Shown one piece after another: positions 22,179 through 33,295 of a stretch of 64,000 bases of DNA. The DNA lies in NCBI GenBank assembly GCA_025200525.1, contig JANUSC010000375.1:1-64000 (forward strand), written 5' to 3'. Under the pieces are notes generated by a model that made no database searches, was not told the DNA's origin, and saw only the letters and a program-made list of their open reading frames with translations. Each line of letters opens with the position of its first letter. Within the stretch, counting starts at the first letter, position 1. Made by a program: the position numbers and the translations under genes. Source of the DNA: Camellia lanceoleosa. Lineage: Eukaryota; Streptophyta; Magnoliopsida; Ericales; Theaceae.

Positions 22179-24374
22179 TGTAATAACCCGACCCTCGCAC
22201 ATGATTTATGTTATATTCTCAGCCCTCAATCGGTACTTTTAAATGTTTACTGTACAAGTCCATGAAAAAGTTTGAGTAAGTAAGTGAAATCCATGTGTTA
22301 GAAGCCTATCTATCTGTTTCTTAAGAAAACTATCTGTCATTACTAAAACGTTTGAATTAGAAATTGGAGGCCTTAACAGTTTAATTATCTGAAATTGATA
22401 ATATATTTGTGATCAGCATAATTTTTAAGTAATATTAAGTATGTTCGTGAAATTTTAATTTTGGAATGATTAAACGATTCATTTTTGTCTTATATGCCAT
22501 TAGTTATGAATATTTATACACTTAGTCTTATTGAGCTTTGATCAAAAACGTTGAGGGACTAAGGGTTGAGAAAAGGAGAAAAAGGAGAGCAAAGAGAAGG
22601 GTCAACAAAGGGAGGAATTGAGATTAAATTAGGAGATCAAGCTTAAGGTATGTTAAATTTAGTATATATATAAGAATTATCCTCCCAATTGTGAAGAAGA
22701 GTTGTCTATACTTTATGTTTGATGATCTAGGGTTGTAATGGACAATTGTTCATGATTTATGCTTGATTGAAGGGGGTGTTCTCATCATTTGGTTGTTTTA
22801 CCTAATTGAAGTGTGGTATGGAAATTATACTTCAACTATTGATTTTATGCTAACCCTATGAACTTATGTTTATGGTATGTGTTATGTTTCAATAACCATG
22901 AAGAACTTGAATCCAAGAATGAAATTGGGTGAGGAATGGCTTGATTAAGCTTCTAATCTTGTGCAATTTGCCATGTTTACAAGGTAGAATCCATGTTATA
23001 GAGATATTAGGTAGCATAGAGGCATTAATTCCATTGGAATTGCATGAGGAATGGCTTGATGATGTAAAATTCGCAGTTCAGAATTTCGGGGTTTGCGTGG
23101 TCCGCTCGAGCGGAGGAAAGCCCGCTCGAGCGGGAAAAACCACCTCCCAGCAGTTTGGGGCAAAATGTCTGATCCGCTCGGCGGAAAAAGGCTTCGGCGG
23201 GGGACTCATTTTTAGGAAAACGAAATGCTTTCTTCTGTTTTGCATGCTTAATCCTCTGCTAATGTTTTTAGGGTACTTTGGCGATTTTCAAATAATGATA
23301 GATGCATATGAAGTGTAATAATTCGGAAACCGGTTACTCAATGATATGAGAAAAAGAAGAACTAATTTGCAAGTTATGATTGTGTGCAGGACACCCTCCA
23401 GGAGCAAATAGCACGTCATCACAGCACTGTGAGTAGTAGTACCTATGTAACTGTTATGTAATTATGTCAACGTTTCGAGACATGTAAGGCAACTATATTA
23501 ATGTTCCAAGCATGTATTGTACTTATGTTAATGTTATGTTAATGTTTGAAGTCTATTAATGCTAAAAGTATATAAAGAAAAGCAAGTTCAAGGGCCTCGT
23601 GCCATTTTCAAGGGCCTCGTGTCATTTTCAAGGGCTTAACGCCATTTTCAAGGGCCTCGTGCCATTTACAAGGGCTTACACCATTTACAAGGGCTTTAAG
23701 GCCAACAAGTTACAAGGGCCACAGTGCCAAAATGTTTACAAGAATGTTATGCCATACGTCCCAAGGGCTTCGTGCCACCATTTTCAAGGGCTCATAGCCA
23801 CCAAGCTATGTTACAAGGTTAGGCCTAAGGCCATTATATGCATGTCTGAGTCAGACTAATGTATTGACATGTAATCTGTTTAAGTTAAGCAATGTTATTT
23901 ATGTATTACTATTCACTGAGCCCGGCTCACTCTCAGTTATGTCTGTTTCTGTAGGTCACCCACCAGGTGGTCAATCCTAGCTCTGGATGCCATATCCCTT
24001 GGTCGACCTTTACGTGTCCAGGCACTATACCAAGCTACTTATTTTAGGTGAAACTATGGAGATGTTTGTTTACCTTTTGAATGCCATCCAAGTTGTTGTA
24101 TATAACTTTTGTGTTCTTTTGTATACGCCCAATCATGAGGCTAGGACTGTAAATTATATTCAAGGATTTCGTTTTAAACCTTGACTGTTGTTGATAAAGT
24201 ATATGATGCATGAGATCCTGGCATATTAGAAATAGCTCAATGGTGTATGTTGTATCTATATTTGTTTGTGTGTTTATGCTTCCGATAAGGCCCCATAGGT
24301 TTGGTTACCAGGTTACAAGTCCATTTATGATTAGGTCATGCCCAAACTTTTAGGGGCAGGTTTGGGCCGTGACA
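22179..24374 (+). repeat. Tekay-1 3' LTR
   Basis: 2,196 bp, starting TGTAATAACCCGACCC and ending GGGCCGTGACA. It keeps complete CCGCTCGAGCGG and CCCGCTCGAGCGGG palindromes (about 23,100-23,140) where the 5' LTR has shorter versions, and it carries the 20-bp array at 23,588-23,800. Confidence 0.92.
23588..23800 (+). repeat. 20-bp tandem repeat inside the Tekay-1 3' LTR
   Basis: The same CAAGGGCCTCGTGCCATTTT-type units as in the 5' LTR, in the same order. Confidence 0.8.
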
Positions 24375-24980
24375 ACTATGGTGAGCCAATAATGCAAGCA
24401 AATGAGACACAAAGGGAGAGGGGTGTTCCTCCCCTATACAAGACCTCAAAACCACTTCTCCACCACTGAAAATCCTCTGGATTTCAGTGGTGAGAAGGTA
24501 AAGAAAAAGGGGTCCAAAGCCCAAAGAGGAAGGCACAAAAAGAGGCCAAACAAGGCCTAAGAGCGGGTAGACAACCCCCAACCCAAAAGTAACCTTCAAC
24601 AAACATATTTAGCATACAAAAATAGAAATTTTTTTAGTTGGACACTAAGCTTAAAACAGTATGCAAGTATTGCTAAAAGCTTAAGCAAAAATGTGGAATA
24701 AAAGAGTAGTTTCTCACCCTTGAAGAACACTTCAAGAACACTAACTCCAGCACCTACTTCTGATCAAAACCAACTCAAAAACTTTGAAATCAACTCCTTA
24801 GCACCTCAGTAACTAAGGGATAGTGTACCACTAGGTGCTTTAGTACAAAAATATGAACAAAAACACCCTTTAGAACACTATTACACACACAACTATAGAG
24901 AGAGAAGAGATATAGAGAGAGAGTGATATATATCTTCTATATCAATTGGCTGAACCCTTGGAAAGAGAGGGGAGGCCCTC

Positions 24981-24990
24981 CTCTTATAAG
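24981..24990 (-). promoter_or_regulatory. Candidate TATA box of the element A 3' LTR
   Basis: On the minus strand ACTTATAAGAGGAGGGCC lies about 470 bp into the LTR. The equivalent place in the other LTR (49,271-49,277) and in solo LTR B (29,438-29,447, TCTATAAGAG) has the same box followed by a CCTCCC-type stretch, which supports a U3 promoter. Confidence 0.55.
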
Positions 24991-25460
24991 TAGTCCAATT
25001 CAAAGTTTCCAAGAGAAGCTACGTGTTGGCTTGAATCCCTCCATACACGTGTATGGAGGGCAGAGTCTGTGCTCACCAGCTGTCATAGCTGTCATAGCTG
25101 GCATGCATAATGTCTATAAAAGGCAAAGACAAGGCCTCGGCCAGAAAAAGTGGCCGACCGACCAACTAAAGTGCCGATCGGCCAACACTCTTAGCCGATA
25201 GCAAGAAAACAAGGCCAGTGGCCTCAGGCCATGGCCAGTGGGTTAAGGGGATGGCCAACAAGCCATTTCCTACCCTCAGGTGCAAAAACCACAAGTCCTT
25301 GGTTCACGACCAAGCACAAAATAGTCAAGTTGAGAGATCCTAAGGCAAGGCGCGCAGCCGAGACCTTCGGGAACTCAAAACGAACACGAGCGTGGATGAT
25401 CATCGAGTGTTCAAGCGATGGCGTCAAGTCTTAAGGATGGTCAAAAATGGAGTGTCTCTT

Positions 25461-25470
25461 TCCCTCTTTG
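25461..25470 (-). promoter_or_regulatory. Element A polypurine tract
   Basis: The minus strand reads CAAAGAGGGA directly before the 3' LTR, a purine-rich primer site in the expected place. Confidence 0.6.
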
Positions 25471-28400
25471 TGAGAACTCGAAAGTCATAACAATGGCGGA
25501 GTGAATGTCAAAGCCTAGAAACGACCATTTTGACAAAGTGAAGACTTAGACAGGCACACAAGACATGAAAGATAAAGATATGCGCCCGAAGGCAGGGGCA
25601 AAATGCAAATGACATGCACGGTGCTTAACGTAACTTATGATCGTGCAAATAAAGCTGTAACGAAGCATATCATGCAACAGTTTTAAGCAAGCATATACAA
25701 ATCTAACTACATTTCATGCAGAAAAGATGTAAGAGAATTATTAAATTCTCGTTACGTTTCACGCGGAGTACATACAATACTGTCTAGTTCGTCTGGTCGT
25801 GCCAGCTTCAAATGAACCGTACATACAATATTGTGCCTGCAAAAAGAAAGAAACTTAACAAGTACAATATCGTTACAAACATGCATAGCAATACAAGTGA
25901 AAAGTGTGTGACAACGCAAGTGAGGGGGTGAAAGACAATGCAACCTAAGTGCAACACATAACAATGCGGAATGGATGCGAGACAATGCAACCTAAGTGTG
26001 ATGCATAACAATGCGATTAGAAATAAGCATAACAATGCAAGGAGGGCATGCACGACAACGCAAGTCGAGTGGTGCATAACAATGCAAACCGAGTAGTGAA
26101 TAAACATATGTAAGTAAAGCATGGGCGACAACGCATACAATGTGTGAGGCAAGAGAGACATAAACACATGTAAGTAAAGCATACGCAACAACACATACAA
26201 TGTGTATAACAAGAGATGCATAAACACATGTAAGTAAAGCATGCGCAACAACGCATACAATGTGTGTAACAATGCAAGAAGGTGCATAAACACATGTAAG
26301 TAAAGCATATGCGACAACGCATGCAATGTGTGTAACAATGTGAGAAGGTGCATAAACACATGTAAGTAAAGCATACGCAACAATGCCAACAATGTGTGTA
26401 ACAATGCGAGAAGGTGCATAAACACATGTAAGTAAAGCATACGCGACAACGCATGCAATGTGTGTAACAATGCGAGAAGGTGCATAAACACATGTAAAAA
26501 GGTGCATAAACACATGTAAGTAAAGCATACGCGATAACCTATACAATGTGTGTAACAATGCGAGAAGGTGCATAAACACATGTAAGTAAAGCATACGCAA
26601 CAACGCATGCAATGTGTGTATAAACACATGTAAGTAAAGCATACGAGACAACACATACAATGTGTGTAACAATGCGAGAAGGTGCATAAACACATGTAAG
26701 TAAAGCATATGCGACAACGCATGCAATGTGTGTAACAATACGAGAAGGTGCATAAACACATGTAAGTAAAGCATATGCGACAATGCATAAAATGTGTGTA
26801 ACAATGGGAGAAGGTGCATAAACACATGTAAGTAAAGCATACGCGACAACGCATGCAATGTGTGTAATAATGCGAGAAGGTGCATAAACACATGTAAGTA
26901 AAGCATACGCGACAACGCATGCAATGTGTGTAACAATGCGAGAAGGTGCATAAACACATGTAAGTAAAATACGCGACAACGCATGCAATGTGTGTAACAA
27001 TGCGAGAAGGGGCACAAACACATGTAAGTAAAGCATACGCGACAACGCATGCAATGTGTGTAACAATGCGAGAAGGTGCACAAACACATGTAAGTAAAGC
27101 ATACGCGACAACACATGCAATGTGTGTAACAATGCGAGAAGGTGCATAAACACATGTAAGTAAAGCATACGAGACAATGCATGCAATGTGTGTAACAATG
27201 CGAGAAGGTGCATAAACACATATAAGTAAAGCATACGCGACAACGCATACAATGTGTGTAGCAATGCGAGAAGGTGCATAAACACATGTAAGTAAAGCAT
27301 ACGCGACAACGCATGCAATGTGTGTAACAATGCGAGAAGGTGCATAAACACATGTAAGTAAAGCATACGCGATAACGCATACAATGTGTGTAACAATGCG
27401 ACAGAGAAAGGCACATATTCAACGGAAGCATGGTAAAGGCATGTTATTCGTGATGTTGAAATGCAACTTCAAAACAAGACGAGGCATTGTTCAATGCAAG
27501 ATGCGTAACGATCGTGCTTATTACAGTCAAAACAAAGCGATGTAATACAACATACTTAAAGCGATTTGCGGAACTCGCAAGATACAAAAGGATACGAGAA
27601 AGGATACTTCTTGCGCGCACCGGGCATCGCACATAGAAGACAAAGCTCGAGGTCAACACGAAGGCCGGTTAAGGTTCGGAAGTGCACTTTCTTGCACTGT
27701 CTTGAGTAATGAAAGTGCCAAACCACATAACTGACCCAAACAAGGGTGTGGGAGGTGCATCAACCACAAAGGGAGGCCACCGGTATTGATCCAGACATTC
27801 TACTACTTTTTCTTTTCTTTGCTCTGTTCAGACATTTTGTTGCTTTTCTCCCCTTTTTGTTTTACTTTTCTTTTTACTGGTAGTTTGAGCATATTGTACT
27901 GCCTCAGACAGGTTTTACTTTCTCAAAACTATGTACTTTTGCAAAAGACATGATGGAAATGAAACAGCTATTTTGTTCAAAAAGTGTTACATTTGTACAT
28001 TTTATGCATCGCATTGCATCGTATTGCATTACATAACAATGTAAATGAGATTTGAACTTTTGTTTGGAAATTAAGCACTTGCATCGTAATAATCAGGTAG
28101 TGAACCGTATAATGATAATCAAAACAAAGAACTGGATAAGCTAACCAACTGTAAATACAACTCGATAAGCAAAGCAAAGACTTAAAGAATGTAAAATACA
28201 ACTCGATAAGCAAATGTACAACAACTCGATAAACAAAATGAAATAACAGGCGCGAGTTCGCAAAATCATCATTAGAAGGCATTGGAAGTGGTGCCAGTCA
28301 CAAATTCTAAGCATGTTCAATATAAAAATAGCTCAGGGAAAAAGATGGGAGGCCACCAACCAAAGGGAAAGGTCACTGGCCATAGGAAATGGCCATAGGC

Positions 28401-28531
28401 CAACATTTTTAGCCGATCGGCCAAAAGGGATGGTCGGTCGACACTATTTTTGGCCGATCGGCAAAAAATGGTAAGCACCTCCAGAATGTTGACACCTGTC
28501 TTCCATTCAACATCTTATCTTCTACAAAAGC
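25471..28531 (-). other. Element A 3' region between the antisense ORF and the 3' LTR
   Basis: Non-coding for element A. It holds the 66-bp tandem array (26,100-27,410), CAATGC/AACAATGCG iterations at 25,880-26,100, an unremarkable stretch 27,430-28,390, and GCCGATCGGCC-type palindromes at 28,410-28,470. Its right part is the presumed upstream region of the antisense ORF. Position between pol and the 3' LTR matches the hypervariable 3' untranslated region known for Tat-clade elements. Confidence 0.75.
26100..27410 (-). repeat. 66-bp tandem (satellite-like) array, about 20 copies
   Basis: The GTAAGTAAAGCATACGCGAC motif recurs every 66 bp (for example starts of TGCATAAACACATG at 26,881 and 26,947), with one 45-bp and a few 60-bp variants toward the left. 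About 20 GTAAGTAAA occurrences are present between 26,110 and 27,353. Units are very similar in the right part and more diverged on the left. Because 66 is a multiple of three and the unit lacks minus-strand stops, all three minus frames stay open for hundreds of codons. Confidence 0.95.
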
Positions 28532-28536
28532 CCCAG

Positions 28537-31500
28537 TGTAGACACCCCATTTCTGACCGACCTTAAGACTCAGATGTCATCGATTGAGCGCTTGGTGATT
28601 GCGCATGTTGTGCTCGTTTTGAGGTTTCAGAGTTCTTGGCTGAGAGCCTCACCTACGGATCTTAAGACTCTTTGTACTTTGACTCGGTCTGCGGACCAGG
28701 TCTTGTTTTCTCTTTCTGAAGGGAGGGAGAGGTCTTGTAGACCATCTCTCAATGGTCGTAGGCTACTTTTTGGTCGTGAGGCCCTTTGTTGCCGTTGGGG
28801 CCTTGTTTCGGTTTTCGGAACCCCGTCGGCTTCGCGACCGCTTAACATTCTCCGTTTGTCACGATTTTTGGAACACACCTTGTTTCCTCTATCTAGAGGA
28901 CACGTGGTGCAGGAGACCACTTTGTGGCCGTATGCCACTTTTGGTGCTCAACGGCCGGTTTAAAATTGCCGACGCGCTTGCTCCCCGAACTCTCGTTTTG
29001 CATCCGTGTTGGTTCATTTTTGGCATGAACCTTGTTTTCCTTGTTTGGGAGGTGGTACAAGGGTAGGAGACCACCTTTTCTCCTTGGAGACCACTTTCTC
29101 CCCGCCAGCCGATTTTCTTGTCGGGAAGCTGGTTTTTTGGGTCTTTGGGCCACATTTTCTGGTCTCCCACCACACCACTGGCTTTCTTTTAGTGTGGAGA
29201 CCACCAATTACCCCTGGAGGCCACTTTTTTTTTTTTTTTTCCTGGGAGACCACTTTGGGTGGTCGGCCGACCACTAAAAGTAGCTGGCCGACCACCTTTT
29301 CTGGTCGGCCCCTTTCCTCTTGTTTTGTCTGTTTGAGTGGGTGCCAGCTGGAAGGCACAGACTGTATCCTCCATACACGTGTATGGAGGATCTTGAGCCT
29401 TGTTTTTAGCTTCTTGAAGAAGCTTTGGCCTTGTTTGTCTATAAGAGAGACCCTCCCCCTCCTTGAACCAGGCTCAAAAATTTGCTAAGGCAAAAATATA
29501 TCTCTCTCTATATCTCTACATTTTGGGTTCAAAAGTGTGTGGTTCTTGACCTTTTTACACTACACCTCATAGCCATACACTTCCACCATTGATTTGAGGT
29601 TCTTGGAGGTTGTTTTTAGAGGTTAAAGAGCTGGTTTTTGGTCCCAAAGTTTCTTTGGTTTCTTTGAGCTTCAAGGGTAATCACTTTTCCCTCTTTTAAG
29701 CATTATTTTGATCATTCTCTTAGCCTCATTTTCATTCTTATTTAAGCTTTGTTGTCAACTGAAAAAAGGTTCATGTTTAAGTGATTTTCATGTTTGTTTA
29801 AGGCTCTTTTGGTGTTGGGGGTCATCTACCCTCTTGCATGCTCTATTTAGCCTTGTTTTGAGCCATGCCATGAGACCTTTGTATTGAGCTTTGCTTGGCC
29901 CTTTAGCCACTGAAATCCAGTGGATTTTTAGTGGTTGGCATGTGGTTTTGAGGGCCAAAATCAGAGAGGGGTGACCCTCTCTCTTTTGGCCTTGTTTGCT
30001 TGCATTTTTGGCTTTCCAAGGAAGCATATATTTCCATACTTCCTAGCCATGGTTCAGGCCCTTTTTAGTGACTTTTAGGACCTTCCTAGACTCTTTCTAT
30101 GGCTGGTTTGGTCACCTTTTGTTTGCCTCTTGCATGTGTAGAACAATCCCTTGCATGGCCTATCAAAGTAACACCTCATTCTTGCATGTATTGGTCATGT
30201 TTGAGTGGATTTTGGGCCATTATTTTGGATGCCATGATTATGTTTTTGGCTGGTTTGGTAGCCTCTCATATGCTTCACATGCTTGTAGTGTAAATCATGT
30301 ACACTAGCTTATAATGCATGTTGTTTTGGCCCTCTATGCTAGCATATTTTGGCCATGCTCCAAACTGATTTTGTTCATATTTTGGGCTTCCTTAGCTCTA
30401 TTTTGAGGTCCCTTGGTGAATGATGCTTTCCATGTATGGTTGTAGTGTAATAGCCTTGCTTAACATTGAGTTTTGAATCCCCTTGCATGCTTAACTTGAG
30501 GTGTTTGCATGTTTTAGCATCATTGAGCATGATATTTTAGAGTTTATTTCTTGGCCATATTCTCATGTTTGTCACACTTTCAATGTGTTTGAGAGTTGCA
30601 TCATTATTCCGCATTTATGAGCCTTTGCATTGAGCTTCATTCTTATGCCTTTCAAGCCACCATCTTGGCTCATTTTGCCACTATTTTGGGCCTGCTTAAG
30701 GTCTGTTTGGAGTTGGTTTTGTCATTTGAGTGGCCTTGCATGCCTCTAGTGTAATGTGCTTCACTAGCTTCGGTACTTAAGCCTTTCAACATGCATTGTG
30801 TGAGTTGTTTGCATGATTGAGCCATTTTGTATGTCATTTCAGAGCTGGAACATGTGTGATTATGCCATATTTCATCATTCCAATGCTTTTGTAGAGTTGC
30901 ATTTTGTGCCCTTGGGCTTAGGTCCTTACATTGTGTATGCTAGCATGAGTTTTGGAGTCTTGTTTTCATCATGTTTGGCCTTGATTTGGGTGTGGTGAGG
31001 CCCATTCATTTTGGTTTAAGTCTATTTTTGCATTGAGTATGCCATTGTATTCTATAGCATTAAGTATGCCACATTGTCGCATGATTGATCATTGCATTGT
31101 GCATGCCTTGTTCATTTCATTGTGTATGTTAGTTCTTAGGTGCATCGTGTATGCTAAGTACCACATGCATTGAGTATGCCATTGTTAGTTCATAGCATTG
31201 TGTATGCTAGTTGCATGTTTGCATGTCATCCTTTGCATGTTTGCATCACTTAGTTGCATAGCATTTAGGTTGCATACTTAAAGTCGCATTGTGCATGCCA
31301 TTGTTTATTGCATTGTGTTCGGAATAGGAGTTAGTTCGAACACATGAAACGAGGGATGTTTCGTACTCAAAGTGACAAAACGTGCCTCGATTTCCGGTCG
31401 CTGACACTCTTGACTACCCATGACGGAGTTGTTGGCTTTAGGTGCTTGTTTGTGCATTCATTTCATATTGAGTCATGCAATTCGACTCCTCGGCCATCAT

Positions 31501-33251
31501 GCATCGAGATGCGTGACCGGTGGCCCGAGGGTCGAGGACTACACTCCCTAGAGCTTATGCAATGACGGCGAGAGTGGTCATGCACACATGTGTTGCAAAT
31601 ATCTTGTCGTGCCTCTCTCTTTCCCTTTGTTGCAAAAAAACAGAATCCTGAAGAAGAAACTGGTCGGTCGACCAGGTTTTCTAGCAGGCCGACCACCTTC
31701 TTTGGTTTCCACCACAAAAGGTGGTTGGTAGTTGGTCTCCCATGCCTATAAGCTGGTCGGCAGCCTTTCCACAGTTTCCTGGGGTGGAGTTTCATCTCTC
31801 TGGAGCTTTGTGCAAATTTTTGAAATCAATTGCAAACAAAGGCAAGCCGGGGCATCGCGATGGATTTCTCGACAAGGCGACTCGAGCATGCATGCATCCT
31901 TTATCATTCAAGGCAGAGCTGAGGCAGTCCACATTCATGTAGTTTGCATGCTAGTTTAATTGCTTACTTAGTTAGTTTGTTAATTAATTAGAGTTGTGTA
32001 ATAATTAGCTGTAATTTATTATTCATTTTGGTTGTGTAATAACTAGCTTAATTAGATTAGCTTAGATTAGCTAGTTGGTGTTGTATTATTTATTCGGACC
32101 CTCCGTCGAGAGGGCCAACTGTTGTAATAAGTGTGCGTGTGTGTGATGCATGTCTTCCAACCCCATGTCTTTCTCCCTCTTATTTACCAGCTTACGATGG
32201 TTAGTTTTAGGGCATGTTTCAATTAGTATCCTTATGCTTTGCATGTTTGCATTCATTCATCTGTCTTGCATGCACCGGGCTCGGCGCATCATACTAACTG
32301 CATTGTATTTCAATTCCAAGTTGAATACATGTTATCTGTAACATCTCATATGCCATTTTAGAATAGCCGAACCTATCTTAGTTGCATCCTGCATGTGTTG
32401 CATTAGGCATCTCAGCATAGTTAGGATTCATGCATGATTTCTAATTAGCTTCTTTCTTTGGCTTGGAGTACTCGGTGAGCGTTTATGCTTTAGCATCTTT
32501 GCATGTGTGTAAGTGACTGCCATGATAGCATGTTTGCCATGAGGCTAACTGATTATGTGATATACCTGCCTGAATGCCTGTGGGTGAAGGTTGGATTACT
32601 TGAATTGGAACAATTCATCGATTGCGAGTTTTAAGCCCACTTGAGAGTGGCAAATCACCCTGTTTTCTAAGCCCACTTGAGGGTGGCAAATCCACGTCTT
32701 AGCCTACTTGCGAGTAGCACCATCAAACCATTTTCAAATAAACAAATATGAAATGTTTTGTTCCAACTCAGGCGATCTAGTCTATACTTGTATGCTGTGT
32801 GCATCACATAGTAATCCTAGGCTAATAAACCGGAATAAGAACGCATGTGTTTTCAAAAACTCGATATCATGTTTAGTAGTGGCCGATCTTTGATCTGGTG
32901 AGTGGGGGTGCTCATTACATGACCTTCCCCAATCGTACCCAAGTTCCCGAGCCGAGGCAACTTTGGTGATGACAGACACGTGGCCTCAGGCACAAGTCAG
33001 GGTTTTCTAAATTCCCCCAAAATAAAATATTTAGGTGGCGACTCTGTATCTGGCAAAACAGTCCATGTTTGGCACTTCTTTCTAAAAATCAATTTTTCAA
33101 AACGATTTGCCAGATTTGGACTCTTTGGTGATTTATCGACCTCGCATTGCACTTTGCGGGATTAGATTCAGAACCTTGACATTTGAGTCCGAACTATAGT
33201 AAGCCCAATGAACAAAACGGGATTTTCCCGGGACGTTCGGGGACGTCTACA
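28537..33251 (+). mobile_element. Solo LTR B, Tat type, plus orientation
   Basis: 4,715 bp starting TGTAGACACCCC and ending GGACGTCTACA, flanked by the duplication CCCAG on both sides (28,532-28,536 and 33,252-33,256). It resembles the reverse complement of the element A LTR (for example CCCTCCGTCGAGAGGGCC near 32,098, and GGCGACTCTGTATCTGGCAA near 33,036) but is clearly diverged, so it is a related family. It has no internal region or second LTR, so it arose by recombination between the two LTRs of a former element. The many ORFs at 28,574-29,488 on both strands are chance frames in GC-richer DNA. Confidence 0.93.
29438..29447 (+). promoter_or_regulatory. Candidate TATA box of solo LTR B
   Basis: TCTATAAGAG followed by GACCCTCCCCCTCC, about 0.9 kb into the LTR, matches the TATA context of the element A LTRs. 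Confidence 0.5.
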
Positions 33252-33295
33252 CCCAGCTTCGTAGCTTTCCTTATTTTAGCTCTGATTTGCACCAA

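Larger units (their letters stand above)
15364..24374 (+). mobile_element. Tekay-1: complete chromodomain Ty3/gypsy element (Tekay/Del type)
   Basis: LTRs at 15,364-17,527 and 22,179-24,374 start TGTAATAACCC and end GGGCCGTGACA. The 5-bp duplication ACTAT is present on both sides (15,359-15,363 and 24,375-24,379). Between them lie an initiator-Met tRNA PBS, gag with a zinc knuckle, protease, RT, RNase H, integrase and a C-terminal chromodomain, then a PPT. Gene order and chromodomain make it a chromovirus; the long LTRs and protein motifs suggest the Tekay/Del lineage. The reading frame is broken in many places. Confidence 0.93.
12810..25460 (-). repeat. Element A 3' LTR, interrupted by Tekay-1
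   Basis: Positions 12,810-15,363 and 24,380-25,460 together match the other LTR at 43,637-49,760 (for example CGCCCCGAG..CCTCATGCTAC at the left end). Net length is about 3.6 kb. At the left end TGTAG is kept; at the right end the expected TGTCTACA reads TGTCTCTT, so the first bases of this LTR (minus sense) are changed. A TATA-like box in transcription sense (CTTATAAGAGG) lies at about 24,981-24,990. From 14,520 to 15,300 it is rich in irregular CATGCAA/AATGCAA iterations. Confidence 0.88.

Noticed and set aside
26100..27410. CRISPR-like array
   Set aside because: Units are contiguous 66-bp tandem copies without unique spacers, in plant DNA inside a retrotransposon.
25808..27431. Minus-strand ORFs of 291, 383 and 479 codons with Cys/His-rich repeats
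   Set aside because: They are the three frames of the 66-bp tandem array; composition just mirrors the repeat and there is no start context or domain. Not annotated as genes.
28574..29488. Several 90-160-codon ORFs on both strands
   Set aside because: They lie in the GC-richer start of solo LTR B, overlap each other in many frames and have no family motifs.
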